Shown one piece after another: positions 18,601 to 27,238 of a stretch of DNA of 64,000 nucleotides (its first letter is position 1; every line of letters begins with the position of its first letter). This stretch comes from an uncultured Mucilaginibacter sp. (lineage in GTDB: Bacteria > Bacteroidota > Bacteroidia > Sphingobacteriales > Sphingobacteriaceae): the NCBI GenBank assembly GCA_903891475.1, contig CAITEP010000016.1, forward strand, positions 62,001-126,000. The letters run 5' to 3'. The position numbers and the translations under genes are program-made. The notes beneath the pieces are model-generated. The model ran no database searches, was not told where the DNA came from, and saw nothing but the letters and a program-made list of their open reading frames with translations.

Positions 18601-21600
18601 CGGGAAAAAATGCGGAGTTTTTAGTAGGAAATGGTCAAGAAATAAACGTAATGATGGAGATTTACCATTCCTCAAAAATAATATCCTCAAAATGGATGAG
18701 CATTGGTAAAGTTCAGCAGCTCATAAAAATACCTATTGCAGATACTGATAAAGAAGTAGCTGTTCAATTTATGATGGTGTACCATAACCGATTTTACAGT
18801 AGCTATCAAAAAATTTATATCACAAAGCCTAAAAGTAATTTGGATATTAAATTTTTAACCTTCCATAATAAATTACAGCCGGGGCAAAAAGAAGAATGGA
18901 AACTGCAAATTGGTAATAAGAGCCAAGAAAAATCTACTACCGAAATGTTGGCCACCTTGTACGATGCCTCATTAGATGAAATTACCGAACCTGCTAACTG
19001 GAATGATGTTTTGGTGGACAAAAAAGGTTTTAATATAAATTATTTCCAATGGGAAATGTATGGGTTTATTTTAAACACATGGGTAAATATACCCTATTAC
19101 AAAAATGATGGGGTCATTTTTTCTTATCCCGATTATGAACAACTTGATTTATTTGGGTGCAATTATTATGGGGGGTACAATCCGTTATATAATAATTATA
19201 AAGAAAGAATAAAAAGGAAATTAAATGATGCTGAGTTAAATAGAAGTTTACAAGAGGAATACCGAATGAAGGCGACCTTAATAAAAGATGGTTATGATAT
19301 AGTAGGAAAAATAATTGATAAAGATAATAAGGAACGTATACCCGGAGTATCGGTAAAAATTAAAGGGATGAAATTGGGAACCATGACCAATGCTAATGGG
19401 TATTTTAAACTTAAAGTCCCAATTGGAGCCACACTTGTAATTAGTTTTTTTGGTTATGAATCAACCGAAATAATAACAAATAAAGCCGAGGAATTGAATA
19501 TTGGATTGAAACCTTCAAGTAGGTCACTTGGTGAGGTGGTTGTTGCATACGGAGTTCAAGCAAAGAGAGACGTAACTGGCGCTGTACAAAAGGTAGCAAT
19601 TCGAGGAATTGCTGATACGAATCTAATTTTTAAATCAGTTGACGTGGATGTATTAAAAAACGCAAATTTATCAGGAATATATGGTAGTGTTACTGGCCCT
19701 ATAATGAAGGAGCTTGAAGTGGCTGATCCCGGCTTTAAAAACAAAAAAGAGCAACCCATCATCCCCCGTACCAACTTTGCCGAGACCGCCTTTTTTTACC
19801 CGCAATTGCAAACCAACGAGAAAGGGGAGGTGTTGCTTAATTTCACTATGCCCGAAGCACTTACCCGCTGGAAGTTTAGGGGTTTTGCGCATACCAAAGA
19901 TTTGCAAACTGGCTATATTGAAAATACCATCGTCACCCAAAAACAATTGAGCATTACCGCCAATACCCCTCGTTTTTTGAGAGAGGGCGATACCATAACC
20001 ATTTCGGCTCGTTTGGCAAACCTTGCCGATAGTGGCTTGAAAGGTACAGTACAAATTAAATTGTTTAATGCCTCGAATATGCGGCCTGTATCACTATTGA
20101 TTAATGGAGCTGATTCTTTGCAATCGTTCAACATAGCAAGCAATACCAACCAAGCGGTTTCATTCCGCATAGCCGTGCCTGCAGGTTTGGAGGCCTTAAC
20201 TTACCGCCTTACTGCCGATGGTGGGCAATTTACCGATGGTGAGGAAAATACCCTGCCTGTATTACCCAATAGCACCTTGGTGACCGAATCAATGCCGATG
20301 CTAATACGCGCCGGACAAACCCGCAGCTTTGCTTTTAATAGGTTATTAAACCAAAGCAGCAATACCTTAAAAAATAAAACCCTTACCTTGGAGTATACCC
20401 AAAACCCGGCTTGGTATGCGGTGCAGGCCTTACCTTATATGATGGAGTTCCCTTACGAATGTTCGGAACAGGTATTTAGCAGATATTTTGCCAATAGGTT
20501 GGCTACCAACATCGTCAGCAAAATGCCGGCAATAAAAAGGGTTTTTGATTTATGGAAAACAGCCAATAGCACCAAGCTGCTCTCGAACCTCGAGAAAAAT
20601 ACGGAATTAAAATCAACCTTGATTGAAGAAACACCTTGGCTAAATGACGCCATTAGCGAAAGCGAACAGAAAAAGCGAATCGCTTTATTGTTCGATTTGA
20701 ATAAGATGGGTGATGAATTAAAACTAAACCTCGAAAAACTACAAAAGCGCCAATTGGCAAATGGTGGTTTTGCTTGGTTTGGTGGTGAAGATGCCGATAG
20801 GTTTATTACCCAGCATATTACCGAAGGCATAGGCGAATTGTACCATGTTGGTATCGCAAATAACGACAGCACCCTTAAAAAAATGGCTACCAATGCGATT
20901 AAGTATTTAGATAACCAATTACTGGCAGATGAAGCGCATAGAGTAAAAAACAAACAAGCAAAGTATTTTGGCGATTTGGAAATACATACCTGGTATACCC
21001 GCAGCTTTTTCATGAATATCCCGCTAAGTTCAGCAATGCAAAAATTGAGAGTCGACTATTTAAAATGGGCAACTGCAAATTGGACCAACCGTAATGTTTA
21101 TGAACAGGGTTTAATAGCCCTTACCATGTTACGCTACAATAAACCATTGGTGACTGTCCAAATTGAAAAATCATTATTGGAAACCGCCCAACATTCCGTC
21201 GAGTTGGGGATGTATTGGGCCAAAAATTTGCAGGGATATTCATGGTACCAGTCGCCTATTGAAACGCAAAGTTTGCTGATTGCCCTATTTACCGAAACTG
21301 GTGGCAATGCGAAGGCTGTTGATGAAATGAAAATATGGCTGCTCCGCAACAAACAAACCAATAACTGGAAAACCACCAAAGCCACCGCCGAAGCCTGTTA
21401 CGCGCTATTGCTTAAGGGAAGCGATTTGCTGGTAGATGCGGGAAAATCAACCATTAAAGTGGATGCCAAACCATTGGAACAATTAAAACCCGATGTAAAG
21501 CTAGATGCCGGAACAGGCTATTTTAAAACTACTTGGGTAGATGAACAAATAAAACCAAGTTATGGCAAAGTGGAAATTACCAATAAAGGCAAAACGCCAA

Positions 21601-22085
21601 GTTGGGGAGCCTTGCATTGGCAATATCTTGAAAAACTGGATAAAATAACCTCCGCGGAAACCAATATCCGTTTGGAGCGAAAATATTATATCCAACAACA
21701 AACAGACAATGGCTTGGTATTAACCGCGGTTGACGCGCAACATCCCGCAAAAATAGGCGACTTGCTAAAAGTGGTCATTAACCTAAAAGCTGACAGGGAT
21801 TTTGAATATGTGCAACTGAAAGACATGCGCCCATCGGGCACCGAACCTGTGGAAGCCTTATCAAGCTATAAATACCAGGATGGTTTATATTACTATCAGG
21901 TAAGCAAAGATGTGGCGACCAACTTTTTCATCAGCAACCTCAACAAAGGAAGTTATGTATTTGAATACCAATTAAGAGTAGTCCAACCAGGCAATTTTTC
22001 GACTGGCATTACAACCATACAATGTATGTACGCCCCTGAATACAATGCCCACTCAAACGGAGAAAGAATGATTATAAAACCTTAA
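15624..22085 (+). CDS. Alpha-2-macroglobulin family protein with inserted carboxypeptidase-like domain
   Basis: A very large exported protein of 2153 residues. The signal peptide ends near SRAQ (residue 27). The N-terminal 350 residues are helical, TPR-like. An MG2 domain follows (FTDRQIYRPGQTVYF near residue 612), then further macroglobulin domains, then a carboxypeptidase-regulatory-like domain at about residues 1220-1300 (DNKERIPGVSVKIKG, TNANGYFKL) ending in a SusC-like string, EVVVAYGVQAKRDVTGAV. The alpha-2-macroglobulin core starts near residue 1390 (MPEALTRWKFRGFAHT). The thioester motif PYECSEQ places the reactive Cys at 1613 and Gln at 1616, followed by an alpha/alpha-toroid thioester domain. 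Bacterial homologs trap foreign proteases at the envelope. The gene is compositionally mosaic (see findings). Confidence 0.9.
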   Translation: MPFKSTLSKVSVLVFFAICCWSSTSRAQQKYTSLQFKIDSLTDIGLPKSALNLVDKLETMARADNNAPQQIKAVIYRMTFQSYLQEDALVAIINRLKLDIVKAEYPVKPVLQSLLAQIYWNYYQQNRYRTTQRSKLQVLDTDFTKWDLPSIISQTAKLYALSLQNAAQAQQTPVGILNGVLQGDSSTRYLRPTFYDLLLQRALTFFLSPEADMTKPKLPFSLNNPAFYGDSRSFTQLDIKTTDTASNFYKGLKYLQQATSFHLTQNNKEALANLDLQRLEFLHQQAYEFDTDSLYLVGLQKVAMQFSDKPISADALVLIGQFYQGQDSLVKARQVLMQAKIAFPNSKGGSNAAILLSQIEQKELSATVEDVNVPNKPILGLIKYKNVSSAIIKIYKLSSTQLENFENLIPLPKVNNNISTGYIDSLEIRNHKLEILQLKYLKKLTPVQTNHLNWNEPDDYVNHSFEFKINELPFGNYVLLLNDSTNATIVNVDFMKFKVSNLSFNARINPDDNIEVRVMNRESGLPLENVKIDIKGSIYRYNTNKGINVEKELKGITDKNGKFFSDSLTGVGNYKIKMVLGKDTLSKENNFVNGYIDNKVEDEDPIDKTILFTDRQIYRPGQTVYFKGIQLQTFKGKSKIIVDTLMDVVLTDANNKEVSTLKLKTNQFGSFAGIIVLPKTTLNGEFTLSTKDGEINLQVEEYKRPTFKIEFLPIIETYKLNDSVTIKGKVNTFSGYGLSGARVAYRITRTQLYEYGHGRRFDYRLYNRSVEIKTDTVKTNANGEFLVKFKAIPGISNLGKYNFQINADITDESGETHAGETSVAISNHNILIVNYLPENIFVNDAIKTSIGIQNLNNQPQKGTITVDVYSLKNPARLFKTRLWPEPDQFLISAEDYKNDFPDYAYKGEDKFSNWQIINKVLGINQTIEADKPNILNLEALKMQPSGLYKITINAKDELGDTVSEEKFVNLINMPSIPVKTVNWVIPQTNEVSAGKNAEFLVGNGQEINVMMEIYHSSKIISSKWMSIGKVQQLIKIPIADTDKEVAVQFMMVYHNRFYSSYQKIYITKPKSNLDIKFLTFHNKLQPGQKEEWKLQIGNKSQEKSTTEMLATLYDASLDEITEPANWNDVLVDKKGFNINYFQWEMYGFILNTWVNIPYYKNDGVIFSYPDYEQLDLFGCNYYGGYNPLYNNYKERIKRKLNDAELNRSLQEEYRMKATLIKDGYDIVGKIIDKDNKERIPGVSVKIKGMKLGTMTNANGYFKLKVPIGATLVISFFGYESTEIITNKAEELNIGLKPSSRSLGEVVVAYGVQAKRDVTGAVQKVAIRGIADTNLIFKSVDVDVLKNANLSGIYGSVTGPIMKELEVADPGFKNKKEQPIIPRTNFAETAFFYPQLQTNEKGEVLLNFTMPEALTRWKFRGFAHTKDLQTGYIENTIVTQKQLSITANTPRFLREGDTITISARLANLADSGLKGTVQIKLFNASNMRPVSLLINGADSLQSFNIASNTNQAVSFRIAVPAGLEALTYRLTADGGQFTDGEENTLPVLPNSTLVTESMPMLIRAGQTRSFAFNRLLNQSSNTLKNKTLTLEYTQNPAWYAVQALPYMMEFPYECSEQVFSRYFANRLATNIVSKMPAIKRVFDLWKTANSTKLLSNLEKNTELKSTLIEETPWLNDAISESEQKKRIALLFDLNKMGDELKLNLEKLQKRQLANGGFAWFGGEDADRFITQHITEGIGELYHVGIANNDSTLKKMATNAIKYLDNQLLADEAHRVKNKQAKYFGDLEIHTWYTRSFFMNIPLSSAMQKLRVDYLKWATANWTNRNVYEQGLIALTMLRYNKPLVTVQIEKSLLETAQHSVELGMYWAKNLQGYSWYQSPIETQSLLIALFTETGGNAKAVDEMKIWLLRNKQTNNWKTTKATAEACYALLLKGSDLLVDAGKSTIKVDAKPLEQLKPDVKLDAGTGYFKTTWVDEQIKPSYGKVEITNKGKTPSWGALHWQYLEKLDKITSAETNIRLERKYYIQQQTDNGLVLTAVDAQHPAKIGDLLKVVINLKADRDFEYVQLKDMRPSGTEPVEALSSYKYQDGLYYYQVSKDVATNFFISNLNKGSYVFEYQLRVVQPGNFSTGITTIQCMYAPEYNAHSNGERMIIKP

Positions 22086-22136
22086 GTTGTGATTTTAATT
22101 TTATTCCTTTATGTGTATAGCCCATAATCTTATCAA

Positions 22137-22838
22137 ATGAAACCAGTAACATGCTTTTTAATATTTTTCCTGAGCATCGTAATTATTGCCAAGGCGCAAG
22201 TTAAATTGAGGGATACCATAAAGGTGCCTGATATTGTAGATGTGGGCTGTTTTGATATAGAGTTAAAAAAACCTTATTTCTCAGGAGGTCAAAAGGCCTT
22301 TTCAATTTACTTGAGCAAAAACTTGAAATACCCTAAAGTAGCGCAACTTATTGGTATAAAGGGGAAAGTTATAATTGAATTCACTGTGAATAAAAAAGGT
22401 AAAATTATTGAGCCACATGCACTTAATTGCATAGGTGCAGGTTGCGAATCGGAAGCAGAAAAGGTCTTCTTAAAATCACCAATTTGGAGACCAGGAACAA
22501 TTCATGGTGTGCCAGTTAGTGTTTCCTATTCCTTACCAATTTCTTTTATAATAGAAAATTTGAGCGTAAAGTTTAAAGATTTAAAAGCTTCAGATTATGG
22601 TTTTGTATTTAATATAAAAGACACCTTATATACGTTATACGAAGCCGAAAAAATAATTGGCAAAACATTTAACTCCAATAGAATCAAAATCGCCATACCA
22701 TTTTTCAACTATAACAAAATTGAAAAATTTGATATGCCCGATAAAAAAGAAGTCTACTTGGTAATTTTTAAAAAGGATGAAGCTAAAAAAGCAAATTATT
22801 TACAAGCGATAAATTTTCAAAGTTTACCAAAACTTTGA
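22137..22838 (+). CDS. Secreted TonB C-terminal-domain protein
   Basis: A 233-residue protein with a cleavable-looking signal peptide ending AKAQ. Residues about 55-145 carry the energy-transducer TonB C-terminal fold (YPKVAQLIGIKGKVIIEF, NKKGKIIEPHALNCIGAGC, IWRPGTIHGVPVSVSYSLPI). It lacks the N-terminal membrane anchor with a proline-rich linker that a true TonB needs, so it is more likely a stand-alone periplasmic TonB-C-like protein. It lies 51 bp after the macroglobulin gene and may be co-transcribed. The stop codon sits inside a strong hairpin. Confidence 0.75.
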   Translation: MKPVTCFLIFFLSIVIIAKAQVKLRDTIKVPDIVDVGCFDIELKKPYFSGGQKAFSIYLSKNLKYPKVAQLIGIKGKVIIEFTVNKKGKIIEPHALNCIGAGCESEAEKVFLKSPIWRPGTIHGVPVSVSYSLPISFIIENLSVKFKDLKASDYGFVFNIKDTLYTLYEAEKIIGKTFNSNRIKIAIPFFNYNKIEKFDMPDKKEVYLVIFKKDEAKKANYLQAINFQSLPKL

Positions 22839-22844
22839 AAATTT
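22811..22844 (+). terminator. Perfect 15-bp hairpin overlapping the end of the TonB-like gene
   Basis: AAATTTTCAAAGTTT at 22811-22825 and AAACTTTGAAAATTT at 22830-22844 form a perfect stem with a 4-nt loop. The TGA stop (22836-22838) lies in the right arm. The stem is AU-rich with no T-run after it. It acts plausibly as a terminator or mRNA 3'-end stabiliser between two convergent genes. Confidence 0.55.
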
Positions 22845-22845
22845 A

Positions 22846-22899
22846 TCACAACTCACAACTCACAACTCACAACTCACAACTCACAACTCACAACTCACA
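22846..22899. repeat. Heptamer tandem repeat (TCACAAC)7
   Basis: Seven exact copies of TCACAAC (22846-22894) plus a partial TCACA fill the gap between convergent genes. The eighth, partial copy supplies the complement of the TGA stop of the ABC transporter gene (22895-22897). Such microsatellites change length by slippage. Here a change of one or more whole units would lie outside both coding regions. Confidence 0.95.
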
Positions 22900-24649
22900 T
22901 CTCCACCGTCTCTTTTTCGCCAATTTGTTGTCTCCACATGGCGTAGTATAGGCCCTTATGGTTCAGCAAATCAAAGTGTTTGCCCGATTCTATGATTTTG
23001 CCTTTTTCCAACACATAAATCTGGTCGGCGTGCATAATGGTGGATAGTCGGTGAGCAATCAATATGGTTATATGGCTTTCCAAAACAGAAACATCACGAA
23101 TGGTTTCGGTAATCTCTTCTTCGGTAATGGAATCGAGCGAGGAAGTAGCCTCATCAAACACCAAAATGTCTGGTCGGCGTAGCAAAGCCCGTGCAATAGA
23201 TAGTCGTTGTTTTTCTCCACCTGATACTTTTACACCACCTTCGCCAATAACTGTATCTAAGCCATTGCTTGCGCGAGCCATTAGGGTCTGACAGGCTGCG
23301 CGTTGCAATACATCCAAACATTCCTCATCCGTAGCACCCGGACGAACGAATAATAAGTTTTCACGTATAGTACCCGAAAACAACTGGGTATCTTGCGTAA
23401 CAAAACCAATTTTTTCGCGTAGCTGGTCAAGGTCAATATCCTTGCTTAAAATATTGTTGTATAAGATATCCCCTTCTAATGGTTGATATAAACCAACCAA
23501 CAATTTCACTAAGGTAGTTTTACCCGAGCCGGATGGACCAACAAAGGCAATGGTCTCACCCGTATTGGTTTCAAAACTAATATGGTTCAAGGCGTTGCGG
23601 TTTGCGGTTAAGTGTTTAAAGCTTACATCGTTAAAGGTAAGGGTAGTCACTTTTTCCAACAAAACAGGCTTTTCAGGTTTTGGGTCGATAGGGATACTCA
23701 ATATACGTTTAAAGTTCCCTAATGAAACTTCGGCTTCGCGCCAACTTAAAATAACATTGCCAAGCTCTTGCAATGGGTTAAACAAAAAGAAGGAATAAAA
23801 CAAAAAGCTAAAGTATTGTCCCGGCGATATGGCTCCTTTAAATATAAGCAAAAGCAAAACCACTACCATGGCACTACGTACCGCATTTACGGTAGTACCT
23901 TGTACAAAGCTCATGCTACGTACAAATTTTACTTTTTTGAGCTCTAAACTTAATATTTTGTAGGTAGTATTATTTAAGCGCTCAATTTCTTGTTTGGCAA
24001 GCCCTAAGCTTTTTACCAATTCAATATTTCGCAACGATTCGGTAGTGGAGCCGGCTAATGCGGTAGTCTCTGATACTATTTTTTTTTGAATTGTCTTTAT
24101 TTTTCTGCTCATTAGTAAGCTTACAATGGCTATAATTGGGATCGCACAGAAATAGACCAAGGTAACCTGATAACTTACCTTAAGCGAATAAACAATTACA
24201 AACACCATACCAATGATGCTCACAAACAGAATACCAATAAATGAGGTAATAAATTTTTCACTATCTAAACGTACTTTTTGTAAAATACCTAATGTTTCGC
24301 CACTCCGCTGATCCTCAAAAACCTGGTAGGGTAGCTCTAATGAATGTTTTAAACCATCGGCATACATGGCTGCGCCTACTTTTTGTGTAATGATATTGGT
24401 AAAATAATCCTGAAAATTTTTTGCTATGCGCGATACCATGGCAACGCCAACCGCCAAGCCAACCCAAATTAAAACACCATGCATAAATTGGTCATAAGTT
24501 AATTGGGTATGTTTTTCGATATATTTATCAACAATCTTCCCGGTTATATATGGGTCGAGTAGGGAGAAGCCGATGTTTACAGCTGCCAAAAAGAGGGCAA
24601 AAATCACCGTATAGCGGTGTTTTGAAAGATAGGATAAAAGAACCTTCAT
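22895..24649 (-). CDS. ABC exporter, fused permease and ATPase
   Basis: A 584-residue half-transporter of the MsbA/multidrug type. The N-terminal 310 residues contain about six transmembrane helices. The ATPase domain has Walker A GPSGSGKTTL, Q-loop VTQDTQLFSG, signature VSGGEKQRLSIARAL, Walker B ILVFDEATSSLD and a switch His in LIAHRLS. It should work as a homodimer in the inner membrane. The exported substrate is unknown. It is separated by 131 bp from the MaoC gene upstream on the same strand. Confidence 0.9.
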   Translation of the reverse strand: MKVLLSYLSKHRYTVIFALFLAAVNIGFSLLDPYITGKIVDKYIEKHTQLTYDQFMHGVLIWVGLAVGVAMVSRIAKNFQDYFTNIITQKVGAAMYADGLKHSLELPYQVFEDQRSGETLGILQKVRLDSEKFITSFIGILFVSIIGMVFVIVYSLKVSYQVTLVYFCAIPIIAIVSLLMSRKIKTIQKKIVSETTALAGSTTESLRNIELVKSLGLAKQEIERLNNTTYKILSLELKKVKFVRSMSFVQGTTVNAVRSAMVVVLLLLIFKGAISPGQYFSFLFYSFFLFNPLQELGNVILSWREAEVSLGNFKRILSIPIDPKPEKPVLLEKVTTLTFNDVSFKHLTANRNALNHISFETNTGETIAFVGPSGSGKTTLVKLLVGLYQPLEGDILYNNILSKDIDLDQLREKIGFVTQDTQLFSGTIRENLLFVRPGATDEECLDVLQRAACQTLMARASNGLDTVIGEGGVKVSGGEKQRLSIARALLRRPDILVFDEATSSLDSITEEEITETIRDVSVLESHITILIAHRLSTIMHADQIYVLEKGKIIESGKHFDLLNHKGLYYAMWRQQIGEKETVEM

Positions 24650-24780
24650 TTAATTTTTATTGCTATGATTAAGTAGTTAGCAGCAAAAATAAAAAAAGGA
24701 TTGGCTGTAGGGGTTATCTATCCCTAATTTGACACTTAAAGTATTTTAAAATATGAACTATTTGGAGAGGCGGTAAGTAT

Positions 24781-25242
24781 TTAATCTTTAAAATGATACA
24801 GAAAAACAACTTCGCCGGTATAAGCTGGTTTCTTTTGTCCTTCAATTTCCATCTCCACACCAATGGTAGCTTTGGTAATGCCACGTAAATTTACAATGGT
24901 TACCAGTTTGGCAATAAGCCTTACCCTGCTATCAACTGTTACCGCTTGTGCAAACCTGATGTTTTCAACGCTGTAGTTTATTTCCATTTTAAGGTTTTGC
25001 ACATCGGCAATTTGATGCCAAAAATAAGGCAATAATGAAACGGTAAGGTAACCATGCGCAATGGTAGCCTTAAACGGACTCTCGGTCAATGCTCGTTCAG
25101 GGTCGGTATGTATCCATTGATAATCGAGCGTAGCGTGTGCAAATTCATTTATTTGTTGCTGGGTAATGGTATGCCAATTTGATATGCCTATTTGCTTACC
25201 CAATAAAGCCTCAAACTCGGTATAGTTTCTAATTATTTGCAT
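24781..25242 (-). CDS. MaoC family dehydratase
   Basis: A 153-residue single hot-dog protein. The R-specific enoyl-CoA hydratase signature is clear: FAHATLDYQWIHTDPERA with catalytic Asp40 and His45, then PFKATIAHGYLTVSLLP. Members hydrate trans-2-enoyl-CoA to R-3-hydroxyacyl-CoA. Length is normal for the family. It lies between two ABC transporter genes on the same strand without an obvious pathway partner. The acyl-CoA dehydrogenase gene at 37643-38782 is the only other fatty-acid gene in the window. Confidence 0.9.
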   Translation of the reverse strand: MQIIRNYTEFEALLGKQIGISNWHTITQQQINEFAHATLDYQWIHTDPERALTESPFKATIAHGYLTVSLLPYFWHQIADVQNLKMEINYSVENIRFAQAVTVDSRVRLIAKLVTIVNLRGITKATIGVEMEIEGQKKPAYTGEVVFLYHFKD

Positions 25243-25331
25243 TTAAAATAGCGCGTTATAATATCAAAAAGGAGTATTTGTTAACGTTGTAAAAGTAATA
25301 AACTGAACCTGACTGAGAAAAATAATTTTAA

Positions 25332-27167
25332 TCAATCTGGATTGAAGGTCTGCATATCTATTAGCCGCTTATATAAGCCATTGTTATTTAATAATTGTAG
25401 ATGGTCTCCTTTTTCAACTATTTTGCCATCCTCCAAAACTACAATCATATCGGCATTTTGAATGGTACTTAAACGATGCGCTATGATGAGGGAGGTGCGG
25501 TTTTTCATTAAATTATTTAATGCTTCCTGTACCAATTTTTCCGATTCGGTATCCAATGCCGATGTCGCTTCATCAAGTAGCATAATAGGCGGATTGCTAA
25601 GTACCGCTCTGGCAATACAAATACGCTGGCGTTGTCCGCCTGACAGTTTGGTGCCTCTGTCGCCAATATTAGTTTCATAACCATCTTCTGCTGCCAAAAT
25701 AAATTGGTGCGCATTCGCAATTTGGGCAGCGGCTTCCACCTCCGCTAAGGTAGCATTAGGTTTGCCAAATGCTATGTTATTAAAAATGGTATCGTTAAAT
25801 AAAATAGATTCCTGATTAACCACCCCAAGTAATGAGCGCAATGAATTAACTTTCAAGTTTTGTATATCAATACCGTCAACCAATATTTTCCCACTTCGTG
25901 GTTCCATAAAACGGGGAATTAAATCCATTAGGGTTGATTTTCCACCTCCTGATGGACCAACCAATGCCACAGTTTTACCTTTAGGTACAGTTAGGTTAAT
26001 GTCATTCAAAACAACTTTATCCTGATAAGCGAAGGAAACATTTTTAAATTCAATTTGATCATCAAAGCTGTTGATGTCTTTTGCATTTTCAGCATCATTA
26101 ATCAAGGGTTTTTCGTCAATCAAGTCCAATACTCGCTCGCCAGCGGCTATACCCTGGTGAATATTACTAAACGAATCAGAAAGTGCCTTGGCAGGGCGCA
26201 TTACCTGCGAAAAAACAATTATAAAGCCTATAAATGAGGTCGCTGTTAGGTCGCCTGAATGCTCGTTTAGGATGAGATTTCCACCATACAATAAGATAAA
26301 CATTACCATGCCTACACCCAAAAACTCGGACACAGGACTAGCCAATTGTTGCCGCTTAGCCATGGATTTATTAATGTTTGAATATTTGATATTTTCCTTG
26401 TCGAATTTGTTTTTTATAAATGATGTGGCGTTAAAAGCTTTAATAATTTTTATCCCTGAAAGTGCTTCATCCAAATTGCTAATCATTGTTCCGTACGTTT
26501 CCTGAGCAGCTTTAGCCTGCTGTTTTAACCTTTTTACTATCCTTGAAATAACGAATGCCGAGATAGGAATAATCAATAATGAAAATAGGGTTAGTTTGTA
26601 TGATATGGTAAATAAGGTTACTATATATACTATGAGTTGCAAAGGCTCTTTAAAAACAACTTGTAAAGTACCTGTAACTGTAAATTGTACTATTTGCACA
26701 TCGGATGCAATTTTAGAAATAATATCTCCCTTGCGCTCATTACTAAAATAGCCTAAATGTAGATCCATCACATTATTAAAAACACTTCTACGTAAATTCA
26801 ATAGCGTATGAACTTTTAAATTTTCCATAATCCGTTGCGATAAATACCTAAATAAATTACCAAGGAACACCGAAATGATGGTTATAATACAAACAAATTG
26901 TAAAGCTCCCCAAGGCCCATGGTAATAAATAAAATAGTTCATGTAATATTTAAAGTAATCTAATAACTGGAACATGGATGGGATATGACCAGTGGGGGCA
27001 AGGGTAACAGTGCCTTTTTTATTGTAAAAAATAGTATCGAGTAATGGTATAACCAAAACCAGATTGAACGTATTAAATATTACCGAGAATATGGTTATAA
27101 ATAGATATGGGATAGCAAATTTTTCAATTGGTTTAGCAAAAGAAAGCAATCTGAAATAAGTTTTCAT
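25332..27167 (-). CDS. MsbA-like ABC transporter (lipid-linked glycan flippase candidate)
   Basis: A 611-residue fused ABC exporter. Six membrane segments occupy residues about 15-330. The ATPase carries Walker A GPSGGGKSTL, Q-loop VNQESILFND, signature LSGGQRQRICIARAV, Walker B IMLLDEATSALD and H-loop LIAHRLS. It is last in a run of minus-strand genes after five glycosyltransferase-like genes, which supports a role in flipping lipid A-core or another glycolipid across the inner membrane. That substrate is inferred from context and family. Gaps in the cluster are 17 to 120 bp. Confidence 0.88.
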   Translation of the reverse strand: MKTYFRLLSFAKPIEKFAIPYLFITIFSVIFNTFNLVLVIPLLDTIFYNKKGTVTLAPTGHIPSMFQLLDYFKYYMNYFIYYHGPWGALQFVCIITIISVFLGNLFRYLSQRIMENLKVHTLLNLRRSVFNNVMDLHLGYFSNERKGDIISKIASDVQIVQFTVTGTLQVVFKEPLQLIVYIVTLFTISYKLTLFSLLIIPISAFVISRIVKRLKQQAKAAQETYGTMISNLDEALSGIKIIKAFNATSFIKNKFDKENIKYSNINKSMAKRQQLASPVSEFLGVGMVMFILLYGGNLILNEHSGDLTATSFIGFIIVFSQVMRPAKALSDSFSNIHQGIAAGERVLDLIDEKPLINDAENAKDINSFDDQIEFKNVSFAYQDKVVLNDINLTVPKGKTVALVGPSGGGKSTLMDLIPRFMEPRSGKILVDGIDIQNLKVNSLRSLLGVVNQESILFNDTIFNNIAFGKPNATLAEVEAAAQIANAHQFILAAEDGYETNIGDRGTKLSGGQRQRICIARAVLSNPPIMLLDEATSALDTESEKLVQEALNNLMKNRTSLIIAHRLSTIQNADMIVVLEDGKIVEKGDHLQLLNNNGLYKRLIDMQTFNPD

Positions 27168-27238
27168 TAAAAAAATATAAAGCGCAAATCTATAGGTATT
27201 TTTTTAAACTACCATTAAACTTACAATGCTGACACTTT

